Below are positions 1-11,400 of a stretch of DNA of 64,000 bases, piece after piece. A program made the translations under genes and the position numbers. Position 1 is the first letter of the stretch. Each line of letters opens with the position of its first letter. Origin of the DNA: Euphorbia lathyris (Eukaryota; Streptophyta; Magnoliopsida; Malpighiales; Euphorbiaceae). The notes beneath the pieces are model-generated. The model was not told the origin of the DNA, did not search any database, and worked only from the letters and a program-made list of their open reading frames with translations. The stretch spans positions 52,329,001-52,393,000 of the forward strand of contig NC_088916.1 in assembly GCF_963576675.1 (NCBI RefSeq), written 5' to 3'.

Positions 1-1238
1 TTTAGTCTACCCCTCACATCATCCGTGTACACCCCCTGAAAGTAGCTAACTGCTAGCTGCTTCAAACGACTATCATCCCAAATCCACTCACCCCCAATAT
101 CTTGAAGACCATCAATGCGATTTCTGCTCCTACGGATCACGGTCGAAGTATGAAAAAACCTAGAGTGCTGATCACCACATTTAATCCATTGAACACGGGA
201 TTTCTGGAACCAAAGAAGTTCCTCCTGTATAAGAACCGACAACTCATTAGACAATCGTCTTTCCAGTTTAAACAGGCCTCCCTCATTAACCTGACACAAC
301 CTTTTTTGAACACCATCAAGACGAGCCATAAGCGTTTTCTTTCTATAGAAGATATTACCAAAAGTGCTAGAGTTCCAATTCTGAAGACTAGAAGCTAGAT
401 GCTGGAGGCCCTTAACCAACTCATTCGACCAATCCCAGTTATGTCTAAGGACAGTAACAAAACCAGGGTATTCAGCCTAAGCAGCCTGAAATCTAAACGG
501 AGTGCGGCTACGCCTCGGGCTACCATCCATTACATCAATCAAAATAGGCGTGTGGTCAGATTTGTGTCTCGGGAGATGACGAACAATCCCGTTAGGAAAC
601 AAATGCCTCCAGCCAGAATCACACAGAGCCCGATCCAACCTTCAGGCAACACGAGTGCGAGGGGAGCACCCGCGGAACCAAGTAAAAGGGGGGCCAACAA
701 ACCCCACATCAATGAGCTGGAGAGAGTTAATCTAATTAGAAAAAGAAGCACAACGAGAAGCAGAAACACTTGAGCCTCCTAATTTTTCCTCAGCGGATTT
801 AATACAGTTGAAGTCTCCTGCAATAACCTAGGGAAGTCTGACAGAGGAATTCACACTCACCATATCGGCCATAAACTGACTCTTAGCAGTGCCCCGTGGT
901 CTTACGTAAACAGTAGTAAGCTCAAACTTAACTCCCTTTGAGCTACCAACCAGGATAGTGACACAGATATGAATAAACTGGTAATTTTTGTATTGAACAT
1001 CAACTGGCACATCAGCAGCGGCCCAGAACATCCAAATCCCTCCCCTGAAGCCATCAGTTTCCACAATCTCCATAGAACTAAACCCCATACCTTTATGAAT
1101 TTGTTCAGCACGGGAGCCAGGAATCCTAGGTTCAAGAAGAACAACAATAGAAGGACGATGGATCCTAATAAGGTGAAACAACGACCTCTGGAAGACCCTT
1201 CCTCCAGCGCCAAAGCAATTCCAAATGACAAAACGCAT
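1..1238 (-). pseudogene. LINE ORF2, endonuclease region, with in-frame stops
   Basis: Starts at an ATG (MRFVIWNCFGAGG), the usual first motif of plant L1 endonucleases. It continues in one frame to the window edge with recognisable EN motifs (AGDFNCIKS, LDRALCD, KSDHTPILI) and the linker before the RT. Stops lie at 828-830, 732-734, 642-644 and 477-479. All four share one frame, so the decay is by substitution, not by indel; at 828-830 a TAG replaces the Trp expected before VIAGDFN. No RT catalytic motif is inside the window. Confidence 0.85.
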
Positions 1239-1279
1239 TAAAGGAAAAACAAAAAGAGAAGCAAAGAACACCAACACGC

Positions 1280-2890
1280 TTATCTAGGGAGGTGCAACCT
1301 CTCTTCCACAACTCCTTCCATGTTCTCTAACTCCTCAGATATCCTACCAGCAGCCAAACATTCAGTTTGACTAGAATGGAGGCCGCTAGTCTGTCCCCCA
1401 GCATCCGACTGCAACCGAATTCGTTTACCTTTATTTTTCCTTGCATCAAAGCCAGTTGGAGCCAACTTCAAGGCCTTGTTAGCCTCATTCGACTCAGGAC
1501 CAGCCAAGTCCCCAAAAGAGTTCTTGCTCACAAAAGAGCTGCTACTTGTAACCACATTCGACCTCTTCCCTTTCTTGTTTCGACTCGCAGCAACCTCATT
1601 TAGCCCCGAGCTAGCAAAGACCTTGCTACCAATTTCCTTACTCTTGCCCCAATCCGAATGGACTCCCTCAAAAGGATTCATATCAACATTCCCAAGGTCA
1701 ACAACAAGCGGCTTAGAAGGGACTCTGACACGAGAAGCTTGCTTCCTTCGGGGCACAGCCATCCAAGGTCCATACTCATGCTCCTCCTGACTTGAAATAG
1801 TAGCAGCGGGAATCAGAATTGACTCACTATTGTTTCCTTCAATCATATGATCAATTATAGGCTTCGTAGTCTGCTCCATTGTATCACTCTCAGCTCGTGT
1901 CACTCTTGTGCACAAAACTTCATTGACACTAGGCGAGGAGCAAACCTGTCTAAGATGACCATAACGACCGCAGCCAGTACACACGGTATGTAAACCTTCA
2001 TATTCTACTCTCTGCTCCATCCCATCAAGATCAAAACAAGCAATAAGGGGTTTCAGCAGGTTAATCTCAACATAGACCCTTGCAAACTTACCACGATCAG
2101 CAAAGGCCGTGTTATCGTCGACCTTAATAGGCTTTCCAATAGCTTCGGCAATAGCCAAAAGAACATCTTGATTATAATAGAACAATGGTATTTGAGGGAA
2201 CCTAAGCCACACAAGGGTAGATTCAATCAGAGAGTCTGAAGGAGAAAACGTGGGGGACCAGGTACAAACTGTCAGATAATTCCCTTGAACAATCCAAGGT
2301 CCATCCAGTATTACATGCTCTCTGTCCAGGGGGTCATCAAATTTAACAACATAAAAACCATTCCCAACTTCCATCATCTTAAAATTGGCAATCAGCTTCC
2401 ACAAATCTGAAACCTTCTTGTGCAAGGCAATATAGCCCAGCTTTCTCCCAAGTAGCTTAATGATTAGGGCACTATTCCATTGAGTTGTTAGTTGTTGTTT
2501 CAGGGATGAGTCAAGCGATACCTTTGGGTATAAAGGATTCGCCTCGTCAACAGTAATCACCACTTTTCCATTCTCACGAAGGTTTTCACGAACCTTGGAA
2601 TCCCGTAGCACTTCTTTATTCAGCAATAGGTCTCTCCAGTTCCTGCATGGTGGCTCCACACCAGGATTCAATCTCGACCACAAAGGCCCCTGTGGATCAG
2701 AAGAAAACGGATTCGGGGGGTCAGCCGGTGGCCGGCCGAAGACGGGTGACTGAAGGGTCTCCATTGGCAGACCGAACGACGATCGCAAGGTTAATCGCCA
2801 AGAGGATTTATCACAAGATCCTATTTTTTCTCCCCTAGGATAAACATAAATTAATTTATAGAATGATTGTAAGGTGAGATTCCTGATCAT
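1280..2890 (-). CDS. LINE ORF1: nucleic-acid-binding gag-like protein
   Basis: Open for 536 codons from the ATG at 2890. The ATG at 2764 (METLQSPVFGRPP) may be the real start, because codons upstream look like 5' UTR. The family role is to bind the LINE RNA in the ribonucleoprotein. A DUF4283-type region covers roughly residues 130-290 (motifs VVKFDDPLDREHVILDGPW and WLRFPQIPLFYYN). It is followed by an intact zinc knuckle of spacing C-x2-C-x4-H-x4-C (CTGCGRYGHLRQVC). The C-terminal third is low-complexity and charged. The stop is 42 bases upstream of the ORF2 ATG at 1238. ORF1 is intact although ORF2 is not. Confidence 0.85.
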   Translation of the reverse strand: MIRNLTLQSFYKLIYVYPRGEKIGSCDKSSWRLTLRSSFGLPMETLQSPVFGRPPADPPNPFSSDPQGPLWSRLNPGVEPPCRNWRDLLLNKEVLRDSKVRENLRENGKVVITVDEANPLYPKVSLDSSLKQQLTTQWNSALIIKLLGRKLGYIALHKKVSDLWKLIANFKMMEVGNGFYVVKFDDPLDREHVILDGPWIVQGNYLTVCTWSPTFSPSDSLIESTLVWLRFPQIPLFYYNQDVLLAIAEAIGKPIKVDDNTAFADRGKFARVYVEINLLKPLIACFDLDGMEQRVEYEGLHTVCTGCGRYGHLRQVCSSPSVNEVLCTRVTRAESDTMEQTTKPIIDHMIEGNNSESILIPAATISSQEEHEYGPWMAVPRRKQASRVRVPSKPLVVDLGNVDMNPFEGVHSDWGKSKEIGSKVFASSGLNEVAASRNKKGKRSNVVTSSSSFVSKNSFGDLAGPESNEANKALKLAPTGFDARKNKGKRIRLQSDAGGQTSGLHSSQTECLAAGRISEELENMEGVVEERLHLPR

Positions 2891-3840
2891 TCTGATTTTA
2901 GTGGATTAAGATTATATTCTTTTAGTTCATCATGTTAAATATTTAATTTTATTTATTTATTTTTAGTCATATTAAACTTTTGGTAATTAAAAAAAAATTA
3001 ACTTTGAACATAAAATTTGGTTAATTTAACGTCATTTATTTCATTTGTATCTGAAATTTGTATTTTTAATAGTTTAAAAAGTTAAATATAAAAAGTTATA
3101 CAATCTTAATTTGAACAGTAAAAAATATATTTTAAAATAATAATAAAATGAGTAACGTTGAATCCTCACAAGCATGGACAACAACACCTCTACCCAATCT
3201 CATATCCAGTATTTTTTTTATGAATATAAAATTAATTAATTTCAAATAGGAACCAATAGAAATTAACTATTTGGGATTAATTTTACATGCAATGCAATAA
3301 TTTAATGTGATAAAAAATAAATTATTATGAGTTTAATGTATTTAAATAAAAAATCAAGAGATTATGATATTTTTTCATAAAAAATAAATCATAAAAAATA
3401 TAATATATTGAAATAAAATATGAAAGGTTAAATGTACCAAAATCTAAATGATGAGAATAACCTCAAGATGTTTTTGTTTTTGTCTAGTAAATTTAAAGGA
3501 TTAATACAAAATAAATAAATAAATAAAATGCCCATAGATAACAACATACGGTCAATCCAATATTTTAATTAGCTACAAAGTTTCTTTTCTGAAAGTAATT
3601 GGTTTCAAACTTAAAAGACCATTAATACAATACAATGGGACGGCGAAAATGGTCAAATAAGCATAAAGTAACTCACAGTCTATAATAAATAAAGGTATAT
3701 TTGTATATTTATATTCACTATATCCTACTTTATCAAATTAGACTATTTTAAATTAGGTGTGTCTAAAATATTTTTAATATATATAACTATTTAAACATTT
3801 CCTTTATCACCCTTTTAATGAATACACTATAAAAGAAAAA
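2891..3840. other. AT-rich spacer without recognisable gene
   Basis: Very AT-rich, with stops in all frames, and no similarity I recognise. It probably holds decayed transposon DNA and the distal upstream region of the MYB gene. Confidence 0.6.
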
Positions 3841-3975
3841 GATATGATATTAAAATAGGTTTATGTTTTTTTGGAAGTATCAATTTAGATTCCATATATA
3901 AAATAACATCAGTATAGACTTAATGTTTAAAAAATGTACTAATTTAGATATCGATAACAAAATGTGATACATTAT

Positions 3976-4173
3976 GGCTCTGTTCTTTATTACTGAAAAA
4001 ACTGAACTGAACTGAACTGAATGATACTGAATACTGAACTGAACTGAATTTAACTGAATGCTACTGAACTTAACTGAATGATACCGAACTTAACCGAATT
4101 TAATCGAACGTAACAATAATGATGATATTAGACTTTAAAATAATTTAATGATAATATTGGACATTAATAAGCT

Positions 4174-4204
<31 letters not shown>

Positions 4205-5028
4205 TTTCTACCAAAAAAAATAATATCAATAATAAATAAACATATTATTAAAGATTAAACTAAATTAAATATCAAATAAAATCTAGGCTCGATAAAATCC
4301 TATGACATTAAATAAAAATGAGTCTAATTTAAATTAAAAATATAAATTACATACAAACACAAATTTATATATAATTTAAAGCCTATGAAATTAAATACAA
4401 ATTTTTATATGAATACACACTCTTAACTTTTTATTACAATTAAGTATTAAGGTACAAAAATACCTTTAACGTTTTGGGTCCGGGGTTATTTTACTCCTAA
4501 CGTCTAAATATGAATTTTCATATGAATACAAAATTTTGACTCAATTTATCAATGTTAAGGGTAAAATTGCTATTGGCTTCTAATATTAGGGATAAAATTG
4601 CACTATTTGAGATATTAAGGTAGTTGAGCCAGTTAATTTTTTAGAGCATGGTAATGTAAACGTATTAATATAATATTTATTTACTTTTCGCAAAATTTGC
4701 AAAGTTACACCAAATAATTATAATTATAATAAATAATGATAATATATATAATGACAAAGCATAAATTATATATAATTATAATTATAATGAAAATAGATAA
4801 ATTAATATATAATAAATTATAATAATTATAATAAATTGCTGAAATTATAAATAAATAATGATAATAATAATAAATTATATATAAATAATAATAATATATA
4901 ACAATTATAATAAATAATGATAAATTATTGAATACTGAAACTGAATACTGAAATTGAATACTGAACTGAACTGAACTGAACTGAACTGAACTGATTGTTA
5001 CTGAAATTAAGTAATAAAGAACATGGCC
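3976..5028. mobile_element. MITE-like TIR element rich in AACTGAACTG repeats
   Basis: Ends are GGCTCTGTTCTTTATTACT at the left and the inverse of GGCCATGTTCTTTATTACT at the right, giving TIRs of about 19 bases with two mismatches. TTAT flanks both ends (3972-3975 and 5029-5032), compatible with the TTA-type duplication of PIF/Harbinger elements. Both subterminal regions carry strings of CTGAA/GAACT repeats. The AT-rich centre contains a copy of another repeat family at about 4441-4625. Confidence 0.65.
4441..4625. repeat. Dispersed repeat (GTACAAAAATACC...GGGTAAAATTGC family), copy 1
   Basis: Contains the phrases GGTACAAAAATACCTTTAACG, ATTTTACTCCTAACGT and GGGTAAAATTGC. The same phrases recur at about 13826-13945 and, split by a MULE, at 27765-27839 plus 29066-29175. 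Noncoding; no family name assigned. Confidence 0.55.
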
Positions 5029-5089
5029 TTATATCACTCCGTTAAGTTCTATCAATTGTACGTGGACAGAGAAATCAGAACTTAACGAA

Positions 5090-5316
5090 GACCCTGTTCT
5101 TTTTAACTTAATTTCAGCATAAGTAAGTTCAGTTCAGTTCAGTTCAATTCAGTTCAGCATCATTCAGTTTAATTTAGTTCAGTTAAGTTAAGTTAAGTTA
5201 AGTTAAGTTCAATTAATTATTGGGTGTAGATAAGTTAAGTTAAGTTCAGTTCAGTAGCATTCAGTTAAGTTAAGTTAAGTTAAGTTAATTTAATTTCAGT
5301 CAAAAAGAACAGGGCC
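5090..5316. mobile_element. Short MITE related to the 3976-5028 element
   Basis: A 227-base element with ends GACCCTGTTCTTTTT and the inverse of GGCCCTGTTCTTTTT. It is filled with GTTCAGTTCAG/AGTTAAGTTAAG strings and flanked by GAA on both sides (5087-5089, 5317-5319). Terminal and subterminal sequences match the larger element at 3976-5028 closely enough to call them one family. Removing it restores continuity of the right arm of the surrounding palindrome. Confidence 0.65.
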
Positions 5317-5460
5317 GAAGTAATATAAATGACATGTCACGTTCTGTTATCAATGTCTAAATTAGTATCATTTTTTAAACGTTAAACCTATATTGGTGTT
5401 ATTTCGTACGTAGAACCTAAATTGACTCAAAAAACCATAAACCTATTTTGATAGCTTGTC

Positions 5461-6130
5461 CAAAAAAAAAAAAAAACAAAAACAATTTCCTTTTTTTTTT
5501 TCTTTCTTCTTCTAAAATATTTTCAATTTAACTTCAATATATAAAATAATATTATTTTAATATTACGATATTAATTTAATTAATTTAATTTTAAACAACA
5601 GAATTGTACTGTAATCGAATTGAGCTTTGGTCTGTCGAGGCTCGTCTCGTCAGAAAATTGGCGAGTTCGAACTTAACTTTCTGTTCGTGAGTTGCTCAAG
5701 AGCTTGTTCATGACTTTGCTCAACTCGTTAATTTAGTTCATGAATTTCGCCCACGAATAACTTATTAATTGAATAATTATATTAATTTGCAATTTCTTTA
5801 ACACAAAAATATATAGCTTTAAAACCTACAACCAAATTTTACACAAAACTATATTGTTTTACATTTTCTCCATTATATAGATATTATCATTAAAATAGTA
5901 ACCAAATCAAGCTTGCTCACAAGCATGTTCATGAACATGAGTTTGTTTATAAACCTATAATCGAGTTTGCTCGCGAATTTCGAACCGAATTTTACTAAAA
6001 AGATCAAACTTTTATAAAGTCGATCACTAAACCACTTATGAACGACTTACATAGTTTTAATATTTTACAAACATTAATATTACAATAATAGTATTTTCCG
6101 TACGTTATCTAAATAAATAAATAAAAAAGG
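5461..6130. other. AT-rich upstream region of the MYB gene with a TTCATGAAC-type repeat
   Basis: Apart from A and T runs, the stretch 5600-6030 holds repeated palindromic words (GTTCATGAACATGAG, GAGTTTGCTCGCGAATT). These look like an eroded repeat element and not like coding sequence. No gene is seen. Confidence 0.5.
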
Positions 6131-6274
6131 GTGGTACTGCGCATCTACTATAGAACCCCCACCAACATAACAAAACCCAGTTTCCAGGAAAACACCTTCT
6201 CTACTCTCTTTTTGCTACCAAACAAAAACATAACCCCCACCCCCATCAAGTTCATGCACCTCTCTCTTTCTCAC

Positions 6275-6358
6275 ATATATATACTCTCTTCTTCCTCTTC
6301 TTCTTCTTCATTTCTTAATCTCTTCTCTCTCTCTTAATTCTATCTTATCATTTCATCA
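6275..6358 (+). promoter_or_regulatory. Putative TATA box and CT-rich 5' leader of the MYB gene
   Basis: A clear ATATATATA run at 6275-6283 lies about 80 bases before the ATG. It is followed by a CTTCTTCCTCTTC-rich leader, which would place transcription start near 6305-6315. CT-rich leaders are common in plant 5' UTRs. Inferred from sequence only. Confidence 0.5.
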
Positions 6359-7039
6359 ATGGAAGGATTCAACAACATCTGCTCTACTTCCTCCTCCGAT
6401 TCTTCATCTTCCGACTCTTCTTTTAACAACACTACTCCAAGAAATTCAAATAGACCTCAACGGATCAAAGGTCCATGGAGCGCCGAGGAAGACAGGATTC
6501 TCACCCGTCTCGTCGACCGCTATGGCGCCCGGAATTGGACCTTGATTAGCCGCTACATTAATGGCCGATCAGGGAAATCCTGTAGACTCCGATGGTGCAA
6601 TCAACTTAGTCCAAATGTGGAGCACCGTCCTTTTTCTCCCGCTGAAGATGATGCGATCTTAGCCGCTCATGCTAGATTTGGTAACCGCTGGGCCACCATT
6701 GCTCGGATGCTTCCTGGCCGGACTGATAATGCCGTCAAGAACCATTGGAATTCCACATTGAAGAGAAGAGCTACGGAACAGCAACATCCGAATGTGGACG
6801 ATAATAATAATCATAATGAAATGGCTGTTCCTGCATCGTCGTCGGGATCTATGCAGCGGACGGCGGTGGAGGAGGAGGAGGAGGAAGCGTTGACTGCGTT
6901 GACTCTGGCGCCGCCGGGGATTAGCGGTGAGAGGAGAACGGAGAGTGTGCCGGCGGAGTTTTGGGATGCGATGAGGAATGTGATTGCAAGAGAAGTGAGA
7001 GAGTATATGAGTAAGAATACAGCTTCGGATTTTAATTAG
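6359..7039 (+). CDS. R2R3-MYB transcription factor, MYB44/MYB73-like (subgroup 22)
   Basis: Nuclear DNA-binding regulator of 226 residues encoded by one uninterrupted exon. The R2 repeat spans about residues 36-86 with tryptophans at 40, 60 and 79. R3 spans about 88-137 with the usual hydrophobic replacement (F92), then W111 and W130. The diagnostic stretches [17 protein letters not shown] and [18 protein letters not shown] are those of the stress- and hormone-responsive MYB44/70/73/77 group. After a Ser/Glu-rich linker there is an EAR-like hydrophobic segment ([10 protein letters not shown], residues 179-187). A C-terminal block follows, [18 protein letters not shown], similar to the conserved tail of the subgroup. 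At 226 residues it is shorter than typical members, which run to about 300. The ATG is supported by the TATA box and leader just upstream. No neighbour looks co-regulated. Assignment to MYB is certain; to the subgroup, likely. Confidence 0.95.
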   Translation: MEGFNNICSTSSSDSSSSDSSFNNTTPRNSNRPQRIKGPWSAEEDRILTRLVDRYGARNWTLISRYINGRSGKSCRLRWCNQLSPNVEHRPFSPAEDDAILAAHARFGNRWATIARMLPGRTDNAVKNHWNSTLKRRATEQQHPNVDDNNNHNEMAVPASSSGSMQRTAVEEEEEEALTALTLAPPGISGERRTESVPAEFWDAMRNVIAREVREYMSKNTASDFN

Positions 7040-7782
7040 AACAACAATGGCAGGTGTTGTTGTTTTTAATTAATTAATAAATTTAATTTTATTGAATTGA
7101 ATGATCGATTGATGTTAATAGGGATGATCATTCTTATTTTTATTTTTATTTTTGGACCGCTGATTTTCATATGTAAGGAGGATAATTTTGATGTCCAAGT
7201 GGTCAATTTAATTATGGAAAACAAAAAAAAAAATAATTGCTACTTTAATATTACTACGTTTAGGATGGGATAGTTACAGGGGATATTTGGAGAACAAAAT
7301 TGCAAAGCAATTTTACTAAACAAGAGGAATCTTTTCCTAAGACTTACACATAACAGTACTGATGTATCAACAACAAAATCTTTTATTTTTTTTTAAGGAA
7401 ATATAAGTTGTTTTCTTGGAAAAAAAATGATGTCCCAAATTTCTTATAACCTTCTTTGTCACTGTCATAAAAAAATATTTCGAATTTATTTATTTATGGT
7501 TCATCTTCATCCAATGGTGGAAAAAAATAAAGTAAGTTTTACTTTCTCATAAACAAAGTAACCATAGAAAGCACTAATATACTAGGGTTAGGTTATGCTT
7601 ACTTAGTTTTTGACAAAGTAAACCTTACTTTGTTTTTAGTATCATTGGATGAACTTACTTTGTTAAAGTCCACCATTATTCAATGGTGAAAAAAACAAAG
7701 TAACCATAAAAAGTACTAATATATTATACTATTATTTTGTTTAAGTGGATTACTTTCTAGGAAACGGATATGAAAAGAGATA
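7040..7782. other. MYB 3' flank and eroded MITE-like repeats
   Basis: The first 150-200 bases are AT-rich and probably 3' UTR. From about 7490 to 7730 the words CAATGGTG(G/A)AAAAAA and CAAAGTAACCATA occur twice in direct orientation (about 7512-7580 and 7679-7727), with inverted partners between them. This looks like a decayed MITE. No gene seen. Confidence 0.5.
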
Positions 7783-8073
7783 CTCTATCCGTTCCTTTTT
7801 ATAAGTCATTCTAGTAATTGAATTTTTTTTTTCAAAATATAAGTCTTTCTAGTTTTTCAAGAACTTTTAGTATAGTTTTCTGATCCAAGCATTAAATATT
7901 TTATCTTGATCCATGTGTTTTTCAAAATTATAAGACTTATTCATCAACCATTATATGAGAGAGAATTTTTTTTAGTTAATCAATGTAAATTCATTAATTT
8001 CACTCCACGTTGATTGCATTTCTTAATCTGTGTGAAACAACCTAGAATGACTTATAATTTGGATTGTAGGGAG
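7783..8073. mobile_element. Stowaway-type (Tc1/mariner) MITE
   Basis: A 291-base element with TIRs CTCTATCCGTTCC and CTCCCTAC..., followed by the typical inner word TAAGTCATTCTAG at the left and CTAGAATGACTTATAA at the right. It is flanked on both sides by TA (7781-7782, 8074-8075), the target preference of the superfamily. Noncoding and AT-rich inside. Confidence 0.8.
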
Positions 8074-8499
8074 TAGGTGATTCCGTACATCAAAGTTTCT
8101 TCCGTTTTCTATATTTTTCTTTTGTCTTATAACAGAAGACACTTTCCAACCCTCTAGCTATGTTAATTCACTATTCTAAAACACTATCTAACCAAAATAC
8201 ATTTTTTTTTTAAATATCTCTGTTGATCAGTAAAAAAATACATTATTTTGATAAATTTCACGTGTTATATAATATTTTATTTTCTTTACTTTAACTTAAT
8301 TAACTTTTTTTATATTAATAATAAATATTATATTAATTATATTTTTTTAAATGAAAAGTTGGGACGCGAAGGAAGGTCGGACATCCCAGCTAGGCTGGCA
8401 CCCCCGACACAACCAACAACCCGAATCTTATTGATAAAAAATGAAAATTACAGAGGGGGAGGAACATAACAAAAAGGAAAAAAAAGAGAAATCAAAACA

Positions 8500-11400
8500 T
8501 TACAAAAAGCGCATGTGAGCAACATTACATAAATCGTCAAACACTAGTGCCTGACAGAAGTGTGGTGCTGAATGCCACCAACAGATAGACGTAGCTGATT
8601 GACCATGATTTGCCAAGCGATCCGCTGCTTGGTTGCCCTCTCTAAAAATATGTGTGGCTTGCCAATTCATTTCAGAAAGTCGGGTTAGACAGGTTTGCCA
8701 TTCTCTCCGAATTCTCCACGGCACATCAGACCGGTTATTTCTCAGCAACTGGACTGCATAGGCCGAATCTAATTCAATCCAGATGCTTCTCCAGTTTCTC
8801 TCCCATGCTGCATTGACAGCAAATACAATTGCTTTTAATTCAGCAATATGAGGGGGTGAGCACCTGATAGGGAAAGCAAAACAGCCGACAACGAAGCCTC
8901 TTGTGTTGCGAAATATACCCCCAGCCCCAGCATTACCTGATGAGCTCGCTGCCCCGTCAGTATTCACCTTTATCCAATTTGCCGGGGGAGCCAGCCATCG
9001 TACAGTCACAAAATCCGGTTCCGGGGGCGGACGTTCAGCATTGACATCAGAGGCGCAGCCCTCTCTTATTAATATCATGAGCCTGTGCTTGAGGTTTTGG
9101 ATTGAAGGGAGTTCGGCTTCAAAAATCGCACAGTTTCTGATAAGCCGAATGAACCATATGCGTTGAAAGCCATGATTCTGCAACAGAGATTGAAATGCCA
9201 GCTTTCCGTGCAGGAGTTTCCAGCAGGTTGCTGCTCTTTTAGGAGGGATGTGCGGGTTCCATAGGAATTTGCTCCAATCAACTTGGGCTGCAGTACCATG
9301 ATTAGCATAATATGATTTCGCAGTTAGCTGCCCCGTGTCTGAGGGTTCCCAAATGCATGAATCTGCCCCATTTAAAACCTCAATTTGCTGTATCGTTAAT
9401 TGAATGTCGTCAGGCAGCGACTGCAGGTTATACCATCCGCCATTTTGTCTATAGTTATGAACAAGTTCATACAGATTAATTTGCAGATTCTTTGGGATTT
9501 GCCATTGATCAGCTATTATAGGCACACTCCATTTATTAACCCAAAAATTAAGCTCCAAATCCTCACCAATCCACCAGACAGAATCTGTTTTAATATCATC
9601 AATGATCACCCTTAAAGACGACTAAACTGAGGAGTTCGAAATGTGTTTTTTTTTATCCAAACTAGAAACTTCGAAGAATCAAAGCCGAAGCAAGCTGACG
9701 ATAACACCACGACCTTGAATCAGCTCCCAGCTGAATTTCGCGAGAAGAGCCTGATTAAAAAGCTTGTAATTTTTAATCCCCAAACCACCATTGTCAACAT
9801 GTTGACAGCAAACTCTCCAAGGAACCGTTATGAGTTTCTTACAATCCTTGTCTCCTGTCCAAAGGAAGTTCCGCACTGCCTTATTAACCTTCTGTATAAG
9901 AGCTGCAGGCCAATGGTATAGAAGAAAGGAATGCACCAAGGCTCCAGTCAAGGCCGATTTAATGAGGGTGAGCCTACCCGCAAAAGATAGCGTACATCCA
10001 CGCCAAAGACTGAACTTGCTGAGAAACTTGTCAAGAAGGGGATTCAAATAACGAGCTCTAGGAGCTCCCTAGAACAACGGTACACCCAGATAAGTAAAAG
10101 GTAGAGTTGCCTGTTTAATGTTCAGAATTGCAGCCAGCCTGCTTCTTCGAGAGGATGTAATGAAATTGCCAAACAGAGCCTGAGATTTATTCCAGTTGAC
10201 AGCCTGACCAGAATAAGATTCATACATATTGAAAATGTCACGGATACATTTCATGTTTTTCATCGTAGCCTGAATAAAAAGCATCATATCGTCAGCATAC
10301 AAGAGATACAAAGGAAAAACAAAATTCCTCATGTACTGCATGGGATCTAGCCCGCGCTCGTCAATCAATTTCGATATCCATCTTCCAAGAAAGTCCTCCG
10401 CTAACCCAAACAGCGTGGAGGAAAGCGGACCCCCCTGCATGACTCCGCAGGAGCATCCAAAATACCCTCTAATCCTACCTCCAAGAGCAATTGAGATTCT
10501 AGCCGATCTCAGAATCTCCAAAATCCAACCTCTAAATTTGAGAGAGAACCCAAAGGATTTAAGAACCGCCAGCAGGAAATTCCAATCAAGAGTGTCAAAG
10601 GCCTTTCTGATGTCTATTTTCAGAGCCATGTTACCCCTAAAGAACTTTTTTTAAAGCAAATTGACGCCCTCAGAAGCCGCAGCAATGGAGTGATGAATGT
10701 TTCTGCCTGCTATGAAACCAAATTGGTTGTCTGAAATAATTTTGGAAGCAATCAGAGCAAGCATGTCAGAACTAATCTTTGATATAATCTTGTAATTGAA
10801 ATTACCCAACTCCACGGGCCTAAAATGCTGAATTTCATTTTCCCCCTCAACCTTGGGAATTAGCGCAATAATACTTGAGTTCATCCCAGGCAGCATGTAA
10901 CCAGAATCAAAAAAGCTGAAGACCATCTGACAAACATCATGATTAACAATATCCCAAAAGTGCTGATAGAACATACCTCCAAATCCGTCAGGGCCAGGCG
11001 AGCTGTCCTTATTCATGCTAAAAACAGCCTTTCGATCTTCTTCGCCTGAGGGGCGCAGCAGAAGAAGCACATTATCCGCGCCAGACACACTGTTAGGGAT
11101 GACAGAACTGATGTTATCATGATTTGCATGCCGTATGCTGCTTGTGAACAACGCTTCATAGTAGCTGACCAAGTGATGAGCTATAGCCTGCTCATCGTAG
11201 ATTAATGTGTTGTCAATGAGCAGAGTATCCAAGGAGGATTGCATCTTTCTAATTTTGGCAGACCGGTGAAAGAAATTGGTGTTTCTATCTCCAGCTGCAA
11301 GCCACTTTTCTTTGCTTTTTTCCCTGAACAGAAGTTCCTGTCTGTAGAGCTGTAAGTCCAGATCCTGCTGCGTTTCGAATTCCTGATAGAATCTAGCATC

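Larger units (their letters stand above)
1..2890 (-). mobile_element. L1-type LINE, ORF1 plus 5' part of ORF2, cut by window edge
   Basis: A non-LTR retrotransposon read on the minus strand. ORF1 lies at 1280-2890 and ORF2 begins at 1238 and continues past base 1, so the reverse transcriptase (RT) part and 3' end are outside the window. ORF1 has the plant LINE layout (DUF4283-like region, then a CCHC knuckle). The ORF2 part has the apurinic endonuclease (EN) signatures AGDFN and KSDHTPIL. Four stops interrupt ORF2 in one frame, so the copy is inactive. The 5' boundary near 2.85-2.9 kb is approximate, because no TSD can be checked without the 3' end. Confidence 0.88.
3841..5460. mobile_element. 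Foldback-like palindromic element with two nested MITEs
   Basis: The left arm (from about 3845, AAAATAGGTTTATG...) reappears inverted at the right end (...CATAAACCTATTTT, ending near 5455). The two arms stay complementary through the motifs for TTTAAAAAATG, CTAATTTAGA and GTGACATGTC up to a short central spacer near 5050-5075. Without the two MITEs at 3976-5028 and 5090-5316 the arms are about 150-200 bases of imperfect inverted repeat. No coding capacity and no convincing TSD were seen, so the superfamily is open. It lies about 0.9 kb upstream of the MYB start. Confidence 0.6.
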
